In this document: positions 33,258-39,454 of the stretch, in pieces
Numbering within the stretch: position 1 is the first letter of the stretch
How the letters are laid out: the number at the start of each line of letters is the position of its first letter
Assembly: GCA_024644745.1 (NCBI GenBank)
Contig: JAHEHF010000023.1
Span: 1 to 39,454 of the forward strand
DNA from: Flavobacteriaceae bacterium
GTDB taxonomy: Bacteria; Bacteroidota; Bacteroidia; Flavobacteriales; Flavobacteriaceae
DNA: 39,454 nucleotides
Direction of reading: 5' to 3'
Made by a program: the position numbers and the translations under genes
The notes under the pieces: generated by a model
Seen by the model: only the letters and a program-made list of their open reading frames with translations
Databases searched by the model: none
What the model was told of the DNA's origin: nothing

Positions 33258-35774
33258 TTAGAATGGATAATTTATACCAATATTATATACGGCGTTGCCG
33301 AAATTGTAGTTCACAAACCATTTATTACTCGATAACAAATATGGTTCGTAAGTTTTGAACCCTACATCGAACCTGAAGACCAAAAACCCAAAATCATATC
33401 TGATCCCCAGTCCTGATCCCACTGCTGTGTCTTTGAGGGAGCTCAAACTTGTAAATTTTCCATCCTCTGTAACAAGGTTGGAATTGGTAATGTCCCAAAT
33501 ATTACCTGCATCCACAAAAAGTGCACTGTAAATTTTATTGGTCAGCCTGAACCTGTATTCCAGATTGCCCACCAATTTCAAAGTTGCCACCTTGTACTCC
33601 AGATTGTTTATTTCCGATCCCGGCCCAAGATCAAAGGTTCTCCAGGCCCTCATTTCATTGCTTCCCCCGGCACTGTAACTTCTGCTGAAAGGAACATTCT
33701 CAGAATTCCCGTAAGGAATAGCAGCTCCCAAAAAGGTTCTGAATACCAAAATAGTGTTGTCACGAAGTTCCCAATACTTCTTGTACTCAAATTCGGCTTT
33801 TACGAATTGGGCAATCGGCACATCGAAAAGGGTTCTTTGACCCGCTTCATTTTGATTTCTGAAGATCAGATCAGTGAAAGTGCCTGCAGAAACGAATCTG
33901 GAGGTAAAATAGTAGAAATTATTGTCCTTGACATTTTCTCGTGTATTATAGATAAAAGAATAAGTTATGGCAGGAACAAATGAATCTTCAATCAGAATAT
34001 CCCTTCTCTCTTCCACGTCAGACACGGTATCATATTCATTGGGGTTTGTCTGGTTGTAGCCATTGGCCGGATCGAGGAAGAAATCCATAAAGTTGAGAAT
34101 GTCTTCATTGTCATTGGGAAGTGTCTGGTCGAAAACCTCTAGCGCAACTATATTCAGTTTCTGGTATTCAGAATCATATATATTGAAATAATTATCAATG
34201 TTTTGATTTTTGATGTACTGCAAATTGATCAGATCTACCCTGTGACCCACTCTCTTAGAACTTTTCCATGCATAAGCCATCCCGGCGGTAGTCGTTTGCC
34301 GGTCAAGGCCCACATTTTTTTGAAAGCTGACACTTCCCTCAATATTTGTTGTTGGAGCCATATACTTCGGAATCAGGGAGGTGGTATTAACGGGAAACAA
34401 AATTCTTGGAAATTTGAATGAGGCACTTGACAAGACCTCCCAGGCATTAAAAAACCTGTCGCTGTTGGAAGCATCATTGGCAACGTTGAAAAAGGAACCC
34501 TGGAAAGACAGTTCCATGATTTCAGATCCCCTAAACATATTTCTGCCCAAAAAAGAAAATTTCCCGAGAATACCGAAGGGCTTAATATTTGAAGTCGTCG
34601 CATCAAGATCGACTGTCAAGGCATATTTTTTGAGCGGACTGAGGTAAACATCAGCCGTGAGAGACTCATCCTCATTCTCCCGATAAGATATGTCAACCGA
34701 TGAAGAAAATGTTTGCAGGTTTCTGATATAATTCTGTGTTTGGGATTTTTCCGAATCCTTATACAATCCATTCGGTGTTATAAAAAGAGAATTCACCAGG
34801 TATTTGGGTTTGTGTTTCATTTTATCGAAACTGTAAAAATTATATCCCTGGTAGCGAGCGGAATCTTTGATTTCTCTGTCTCTGTTTTTAATCGAAAAAT
34901 CGGTGTATACATTGATCTTGCTCACTGACTGTGCCTTATAGGGTACTTTAATCACCGAATCATTTCTGTTCACAATCCTGTCTGGTATTTTGAGCAGCAC
35001 ATCTTTCATATAATCCTGCTTTATGGAATCTGTCCAAAATCCCATACTGTAATTCTTAAAATGGTAGATGCCTGAGTTTCTGAATAATTTGACAAGCCTG
35101 GCTTCCTCCATCTCAAAGTCCTCAAAAACAAAAGGTTTCCCCTTTTTCAGGATCGCCTTTTCCTTGTTCGCATAGTAAATGGAATCCAGCACAGGAGATT
35201 CGATCTCAGTTGCAACAGAATCGATATAATACTGGCTATTTGTATTGACCTTGTAATCGACAGAGAGTTCTCTCTCGCCTACTTCTTTGGTTTCATAATC
35301 AACTTCAACTTCAAAAAATCCTTTTGAAATAAAATAATCTTCAAGTGTTTTGGATGTTCTTTCTGACTTTGATGAATCATAAATAACCGGGGCTTCACCC
35401 TTTCTAAGGAACCAATTATTTACCCCCTTTTTATTATTGTAGATTGCAAAAGTCTGTTTTTTCGAGAAAACACTCTCGTATTTATTGTATTTTTTTTGAT
35501 TGTTTTGGATCCACTGTTCAAAAGTCATTTCAAAATCAGGGTCTCCGAAATTATAAAAGTACAAAGCAAGAGGCATTCCAAGGGTTCGGCGATTCGGTTT
35601 TTGGGCAAAATACTTGTCGATTTCCTCATCCTTATTCTTCTCCCCATTAATCATTAAGGTATTTTCTTTGAGCAAATTTTCATTTTCTTGGACATATTTA
35701 ATACTATTGCAAGACACCAAAAGCATAAGTATCCATACACATAACAGTATTTTGGTGAAAATTGAATGCAACAA
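33258..35774 (-). CDS. tamL: TamL-type Omp85 (BamA-like) outer-membrane lipoprotein
   Basis: An 838-residue protein with a lipoprotein signal ending at Cys22 (LLVSC), POTRA-like soluble repeats (about 30-410), and a C-terminal Omp85 barrel (about 420-838) rich in alternating aromatic and polar strands. The barrel includes RSYSAGGSNEMRAWR, the lid-locking (VRGF-like) region of the family, and ends in an aromatic residue (NYPF). In Bacteroidota this lipid-anchored relative of TamA is called TamL and partners an inner-membrane TamB to insert outer-membrane proteins. The start is a TTG at 35774. An in-frame stop lies four codons upstream and the next ATG would cut away most of the signal, and a near-perfect promoter lies just upstream, so TTG is well supported. 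Confidence 0.88.
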   Translation of the reverse strand: MLHSIFTKILLCVWILMLLVSCNSIKYVQENENLLKENTLMINGEKNKDEEIDKYFAQKPNRRTLGMPLALYFYNFGDPDFEMTFEQWIQNNQKKYNKYESVFSKKQTFAIYNNKKGVNNWFLRKGEAPVIYDSSKSERTSKTLEDYFISKGFFEVEVDYETKEVGERELSVDYKVNTNSQYYIDSVATEIESPVLDSIYYANKEKAILKKGKPFVFEDFEMEEARLVKLFRNSGIYHFKNYSMGFWTDSIKQDYMKDVLLKIPDRIVNRNDSVIKVPYKAQSVSKINVYTDFSIKNRDREIKDSARYQGYNFYSFDKMKHKPKYLVNSLFITPNGLYKDSEKSQTQNYIRNLQTFSSSVDISYRENEDESLTADVYLSPLKKYALTVDLDATTSNIKPFGILGKFSFLGRNMFRGSEIMELSFQGSFFNVANDASNSDRFFNAWEVLSSASFKFPRILFPVNTTSLIPKYMAPTTNIEGSVSFQKNVGLDRQTTTAGMAYAWKSSKRVGHRVDLINLQYIKNQNIDNYFNIYDSEYQKLNIVALEVFDQTLPNDNEDILNFMDFFLDPANGYNQTNPNEYDTVSDVEERRDILIEDSFVPAITYSFIYNTRENVKDNNFYYFTSRFVSAGTFTDLIFRNQNEAGQRTLFDVPIAQFVKAEFEYKKYWELRDNTILVFRTFLGAAIPYGNSENVPFSRSYSAGGSNEMRAWRTFDLGPGSEINNLEYKVATLKLVGNLEYRFRLTNKIYSALFVDAGNIWDITNSNLVTEDGKFTSLSSLKDTAVGSGLGIRYDFGFLVFRFDVGFKTYEPYLLSSNKWFVNYNFGNAVYNIGINYPF

Positions 35775-35794
35775 GTGAAAATTTAAAACTATTT

Positions 35795-35825
35795 CAAAAG
35801 TAACACTATTTAAATGTTAAGCAAA
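35795..35825 (-). promoter_or_regulatory. tamL promoter, overlapping the start codon of the divergent methyltransferase gene
   Basis: The minus strand reads TTTG (plus 35822-35825), 19 bp, then TACTTTTG (plus 35795-35802): both boxes and the spacing match the Bacteroidota consensus. The start would be near 35788, 14 nt before the TTG. The -33 box falls inside codons 3-4 of the opposite gene. Confidence 0.62.
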
Positions 35826-36536
35826 AATCAGGTAAAATTAATACACGGTTTAAAGAAAAAAAAAATTCGCAAGTCTGAACAACTCTTTATCGCTGAAGGC
35901 ATAAAGGTCGTTGAAGAATTGCTGGGATCGAAATTAAAGGTCCATAAGCTGTTTTTTACAAATGCTTATTTAAACCCGTTTAATGTAACTGATTATCAAA
36001 TAATTACTGAAAAAGAACTTCAATTGATCAGTGATTTTTCAAGCCCCAATCAAATTCTCGGTATTTTTGAAATCCCTCCGTTCAAGGAACCTTTTCACGA
36101 GGGACTCACTGTGCTGCTCGATGAGGTCAATGATCCCGGAAACTTAGGAACGATCATTAGGCTTTGCGACTGGTTTGGGGTGGATCAGCTGGTATGTTCC
36201 AAAAACACTGCAGACTGCTACAATCAAAAAGTAGTGCAGGCGAGCATGGGTTCGCTTGCCAGGTTAAATGTGACCTATACAGATGCCGTTTCATATCTCA
36301 AGAACGAAAAGCGCCCGGTTTATGGAACTTTCCTGAATGGTGCCAATGTATATCGCACACAACTGGAACAGGACGCAGTAATTATCCTGGGTAATGAGGC
36401 CAATGGAATTTCAAAACCCGTTGAAGCTTATGTGACTCAAAAACTAACGATTCCTCAGTTTGGAGAAAATCAAATAACAGAGAGTTTGAATGTTGCCATG
36501 GCTACAGCCATCTTTTTAAGTGAGTTCAGAAGATAA
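35814..36536 (+). CDS. SpoU/TrmH-family RNA 2'-O-methyltransferase
   Basis: A 240-residue SPOUT-fold enzyme that transfers methyl from S-adenosylmethionine to a ribose 2'-OH in rRNA or tRNA. An N-terminal substrate-binding domain (about 1-85, L30e-like) precedes the knotted domain with motif 1 (DPGNLGTIIRLCDWFG), motif 2 (IILGNEANGIS) and motif 3 (ITESLNVAMATAIFLSEF). It could be RlmB-like or a tRNA enzyme, and the target nucleotide is not decided. It starts 39 bp from divergent tamL and its stop codon directly abuts that of kdsA with no bases between. Confidence 0.9.
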   Translation: MLSKNQVKLIHGLKKKKIRKSEQLFIAEGIKVVEELLGSKLKVHKLFFTNAYLNPFNVTDYQIITEKELQLISDFSSPNQILGIFEIPPFKEPFHEGLTVLLDEVNDPGNLGTIIRLCDWFGVDQLVCSKNTADCYNQKVVQASMGSLARLNVTYTDAVSYLKNEKRPVYGTFLNGANVYRTQLEQDAVIILGNEANGISKPVEAYVTQKLTIPQFGENQITESLNVAMATAIFLSEFRR

Positions 36537-37355
36537 TCAAAACTGGTTGACAGTTTTTCTTATCGCCACCAATTTGGTCAGTAAATCCTCCAGGTAATCC
36601 AGTTTCAACATATTGGCCCCATCAGATTTGGCAATTTCAGGATTATGGTGGGTTTCCAGAAAAATACCATCTACTCCTGCAGCGATTCCGGCCCTGGCAA
36701 TGGTTTCTATGAGTTCCGGTTTCCCTCCCGTCACACCGCTGGCCTGATTGGGTTGTTGCAATGAATGCGTGATGTCTAAAATGGTTGGGGCAAATTTTTG
36801 CATGGCAGGAATTCCTCTGAAATCAACGATCATATCCTGATAACCAAACATGGTTCCCCTGTCTGTGATCAACACCTTTTCGTTCCCTGAATCCTGAACC
36901 TTCTTTACAGCGTGTTTCATAGCTTCAGGGCTCATGAACTGTCCTTTTTTCAGATTTACTGTACGCCCCGTCCTCGCAGCCGCTACAACGAGGTCTGTTT
37001 GTCTTACCAAAAATGCAGGAATCTGAAGTACATCAACATATTGAGCCGCCATTACTGCATCCTTTTCGCCATGGATATCAGTAACCGTAGGAATATCAAA
37101 TTCCTTACCTACAGCTGCCAATATTTTTAAGGCTTTTTCGTCACCAATTCCTGTAAAACTGTCTATTCTTGACCTGTTCGCCTTTTTAAAACTTCCCTTA
37201 AATATATATGGAATCTTTAATTTGTCTGTTATTTTCAATACCTTCTCCGCAATGCGCATGGCCATTTCTTCCCCCTCAATGGCACAAGGGCCTGCCAATA
37301 AAAAAAAGTTGTTCTGATCAAGGTGTTTGATTCTGGGTATCTGATCTAAATTCAT
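36537..37355 (-). CDS. kdsA: 3-deoxy-8-phosphooctulonate synthase
   Basis: About 272 residues from the ATG at 37355. A TTG seven codons upstream is the longer option. It condenses phosphoenolpyruvate with arabinose 5-phosphate to Kdo 8-phosphate, the precursor of the Kdo sugar of lipopolysaccharide. The motifs are LAGPCAIEGE, KGSFKKANRSRIDSF (split KGSFKKANRS/RIDSF), TDIHG and FLETHHNPEIAKSDGAN. The Cys in GPCAIE (Cys24) marks the metal-dependent class rather than the Asn-type enzyme of E. coli. A TATCTTTG -7 box on the minus strand (37374-37381) gives a start near 37367. Confidence 0.95.
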   Translation of the reverse strand: MNLDQIPRIKHLDQNNFFLLAGPCAIEGEEMAMRIAEKVLKITDKLKIPYIFKGSFKKANRSRIDSFTGIGDEKALKILAAVGKEFDIPTVTDIHGEKDAVMAAQYVDVLQIPAFLVRQTDLVVAAARTGRTVNLKKGQFMSPEAMKHAVKKVQDSGNEKVLITDRGTMFGYQDMIVDFRGIPAMQKFAPTILDITHSLQQPNQASGVTGGKPELIETIARAGIAAGVDGIFLETHHNPEIAKSDGANMLKLDYLEDLLTKLVAIRKTVNQF

Positions 37356-37373
37356 CTCTTTTAAAATTTGGTA

Positions 37374-37381
37374 CAAAGATA
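37374..37381 (-). promoter_or_regulatory. Candidate -7 element of kdsA
   Basis: The minus strand reads TATCTTTG, a full match to TAnnTTTG, about 19 nt before the ATG at 37355. The -33 region inside the end of the porin gene has no clear TTTG. Confidence 0.35.
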
Positions 37382-37401
37382 CGATTTAACCTATGAATAC
37401 C

Positions 37402-38601
37402 TTAAAATATGGAAACATCCCATTGAATTCGAACCATATGATCTGTATTATCCTCAATTCTGAACTGATTGTAATTAAGATAGGAATAATCAATGGTCAA
37501 TTTATTCTTATGCCCTTTAAAGAACCAGTTTAAACCAAAGGTATACTCTAAATTATTATTTCCTGAAATATCTGTGTCCGGATCATAAAAAGCCTGGCGT
37601 GCAAAAACCTCAAGTGGTTTAGGGAACTTTTCAAAAAGGTAATGAAAGAAATAACCGACTTGAAAATAATTCCCGATCAGCAAGGTTTCCTCCAGATTCA
37701 CCCTGTCTTCTATATTCTTGAAATGCAATTCCTGATCAAAACTCAAGCCTCTGTATTTAAAAGCTGTTTCAAACAAAAACTGATCTATTTTGTACTGTCC
37801 GTCAACACCACTTTCATATCCATACAACTGACCTCCTCCGCTTGTTGAAAACCTTGTATAGCGAGAAATATTGGTTACACCAGCCACTGCGATGGATGAA
37901 ACAAACTTTTCATGATATTCTAAATCGGAACCTGAAAATCCCAGTTCTTCACCATTCGGATTCCATTGCAGTCTGAGCATGTACATCAAGTTGTCGTCGT
38001 CACCAACTGATCCTCCCCGACCGCTACCGGTAAGTATTTCTGCCCAATAATTGAAATTAGCGGCGCCACCGCCGTCAATATTTCCGTACAGAGAAACCCC
38101 TTGTTGCCTGTCAATTGTAAAAATTCTATTGATAAGAGAACGTTCCAGCCCGGTTTGTTTTCCGGATGAAATGACACGTTCACGTGAATACCTGGCTTTC
38201 CATTGACCCACACGAAATTTCAAATAGGGAAGTTTTTCGATCTGAGCCCTGAAATCAAGTAAATTTCCACCCCTCACGTCCTGTTCAAGATAAAAATTAT
38301 ACTCAGGCTGCCCTACATAACCTCCGAATTTGATCCTCGCACGACTGATCCCCATATTGATGTCATCATCACTGAAATCATCCTCCTGTGTGGGAAAGTT
38401 GTTGTGCGGATAAGACGCTCTGAACTGACCCCTGAAGTCGATGTAAAACATATATTTGTCCTGATCAAAATGGAATTCAAAACCCTTTCCTTTTTTTAAA
38501 TAAAAATCCTTTGTTTCCTCTTTTTTATTTTCTGCTTCCTGAGAAAAGGAATTAAAACCCCAAAGAGCAAATACCAAAACAATAACAACTATCCTGCTCA
38601 T
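37402..38601 (-). CDS. OprP/OprO-type outer-membrane porin
   Basis: A 399-residue protein with a Sec signal peptide (MSRIVVIVLVFALWGFNSFSQ). The mature part alternates hydrophobic and polar residues in strands ending in a C-terminal aromatic (WDVSIF), as in a 16-strand porin barrel. Segments such as GISRARIKFGGYVGQPEYNFYLE and LKFRVGQWKARYSRE, the first read as GISRARIKFGGYVGQ/PEYNFYLE, are typical of the phosphate-selective porin O and P family. These pass phosphate, polyphosphate or other anions. It starts 10 bp after the gldA-like gene on the same strand, a pairing with no obvious functional logic. Confidence 0.85.
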   Translation of the reverse strand: MSRIVVIVLVFALWGFNSFSQEAENKKEETKDFYLKKGKGFEFHFDQDKYMFYIDFRGQFRASYPHNNFPTQEDDFSDDDINMGISRARIKFGGYVGQPEYNFYLEQDVRGGNLLDFRAQIEKLPYLKFRVGQWKARYSRERVISSGKQTGLERSLINRIFTIDRQQGVSLYGNIDGGGAANFNYWAEILTGSGRGGSVGDDDNLMYMLRLQWNPNGEELGFSGSDLEYHEKFVSSIAVAGVTNISRYTRFSTSGGGQLYGYESGVDGQYKIDQFLFETAFKYRGLSFDQELHFKNIEDRVNLEETLLIGNYFQVGYFFHYLFEKFPKPLEVFARQAFYDPDTDISGNNNLEYTFGLNWFFKGHKNKLTIDYSYLNYNQFRIEDNTDHMVRIQWDVSIF

Positions 38602-38611
38602 GTCTAATAAT

Positions 38612-39454
38612 TTAATTTGTTAGGTTCTGGAAAAGTGATTCCAGACTCATTATTTTTCGATTTAACTGTAAAATTCTTATTCCATTGTCTCGGGCAAAAT
38701 CAAAAACATCTGCACGCATATCCTTTTCCGTTTCAAAAACAAGGTCCCAATGGTTTTCTGCAGTAAGGTCTGCAGCTTTTAGATTTGGCAATTTCTTCAA
38801 TAAGTGCTCATCCGTTTTTAGGTCGAATTCTACCTGAATGACCTGGCCCTTATCCGTTAATAAATCCCTCAGCCTCTCATCTGCTACGATGTTCCCCTTG
38901 TTAATAATGATCACCCTGTCGCACATGGCCTCTACCTCCTGCATGATATGCGTCGATAAAAGAATGGTTCTTGTCTTTCCGATTTCTTTAATGAGGTCCC
39001 TGATCTCTTTTAACTGGTTAGGATCAAGGCCTGTGGTGGGCTCGTCAAGGATCAATACCTCGGGGTCATGCAAAAGCGCAGCGGCCAAGCCTACCCTTTG
39101 CCTGTAACCCTTTGATAACTGGCTGATTTTCTTCCCCTTTATATCAATCAAACCAACAAGGTCGATCACTTTCTGAATTCTTTCTTTGCCTATTTTATGA
39201 ATATCTGCGTGAAATTTGAGGTATTCCCTCACATAAAAGTCCAGATATAATGGATTATGCTCAGGCAGATACCCTATGGACCTTTTAACGCGGATCGGAT
39301 TTTCGATAATGTCAAACCCATTCACATTAACGCTTCCGCTTGTCGGTTCAATATAAGTGGTCATAATTTTCATCAAAGTCGATTTCCCGGCTCCGTTTGG
39401 GCCCAAAAACCCAACAATCTCTCCCGTATCGATCGTAAAACTTACATGATCAAG
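38612..39454 (-). CDS. gldA: GldA-like ABC transporter ATPase (5' end cut by window)
   Basis: 280 codons are present. The reading frame stays open through the window end (DHVSFTIDTGEIVGF before GPNGAGKST), so roughly 15-20 N-terminal residues lie outside. Walker A is GPNGAGKST, the signature is LSKGYRQRVGLAAAL, Walker B is EVLILDEPTTGLDP and the H-loop is LLSTHIMQEVEAMC. The C-terminal part (about 210-280, ending IMSLESLFQNLT) is characteristic of GldA, the ATPase needed for flavobacterial gliding motility with GldF and GldG. GldF and GldG are not in view. A related export ATPase cannot be fully excluded. Confidence 0.85.
   Translation of the reverse strand, partial: LDHVSFTIDTGEIVGFLGPNGAGKSTLMKIMTTYIEPTSGSVNVNGFDIIENPIRVKRSIGYLPEHNPLYLDFYVREYLKFHADIHKIGKERIQKVIDLVGLIDIKGKKISQLSKGYRQRVGLAAALLHDPEVLILDEPTTGLDPNQLKEIRDLIKEIGKTRTILLSTHIMQEVEAMCDRVIIINKGNIVADERLRDLLTDKGQVIQVEFDLKTDEHLLKKLPNLKAADLTAENHWDLVFETEKDMRADVFDFARDNGIRILQLNRKIMSLESLFQNLTN

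Noticed and set aside
39404-39406. TTG as the start of the GldA-like ATPase
   Set aside because: It falls inside the Walker A region. The frame continues with conserved ABC sequence to the window end, so the gene is truncated by the edge.
1-39454. CRISPR array, insertion sequence, prophage or tRNA
   Set aside because: No regularly spaced direct repeats, transposase or integrase motifs, phage structural genes or tRNA cloverleaf were found on either strand by eye.

Overview
The window looks like chromosomal DNA from a flavobacterium (phylum Bacteroidota, class Flavobacteriia). The evidence is a short (287-residue) primary sigma factor, promoters of the Bacteroidota type (TTTG, about 19 bp, TAnnTTTG), a GldA-type ABC ATPase, a lipid-anchored Omp85 protein of the TamL type, and an AccD whose zinc-ribbon cysteines are gone, as I recall for flavobacterial AccD. 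Many secreted enzymes (sulfatase, GH92, GH3, esterase) fit a polysaccharide- or glycoprotein-degrading, probably marine, lifestyle. There are no tRNA or rRNA genes, insertion sequences, prophage genes or CRISPR arrays that I can see.

Layout. (1) 13-6520, minus strand: an esterase lipoprotein, a sulfatase lipoprotein, a GNAT acetyltransferase, a small secreted protein and a GH3 enzyme. (2) 6535-10947, minus strand: a GH92 mannosidase lipoprotein preceded by a small-molecule kinase and a sugar-phosphate nucleotidyltransferase. Regions 1 and 2 form a glycan-breakdown locus without SusC/SusD in the window. (3) 11037-15633: a LysR regulator divergent from hutH-hutU, ending in a 42-bp perfect palindrome. 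(4) 15649-16801, minus strand: two exported thioredoxin-fold proteins. (5) 16879-24545: an NtrC-type response regulator and its histidine kinase on the minus strand, divergent from an efflux operon (adaptor, ATPase, FtsX-like permease). The 422-bp gap between them holds a sigma-54-type promoter, two identical 16-bp dyads placed like enhancer sites, a housekeeping-type promoter for the regulator, and two tiny open frames of 20 and 37 codons. (6) 24732-33202: housekeeping genes recJ, rpe, primary sigma factor, pnp, rpsO, accD and fructose-bisphosphate aldolase. (7) 33258-39454: tamL, an rRNA methyltransferase gene, kdsA, an OprP-like porin and the gldA-like ATPase, which is cut by the window end.

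The part most likely to be new is region 5. It appears to be a self-contained circuit: a kinase with almost no extracytoplasmic domain, a sigma-54 activator, paired operators that also overlap the activator's own promoter, and a transporter operon whose leader could encode two unrecognised small peptides. The design resembles peptide-antibiotic sensing and detoxification modules, but the link is an inference.

Secondary points are overlapping divergent promoters at lysR-hutH, the pairing of a putative sugar kinase and nucleotidyltransferase with exo-glycosidases, and a near-consensus tamL promoter that lies across the start codon of the divergent methyltransferase gene.
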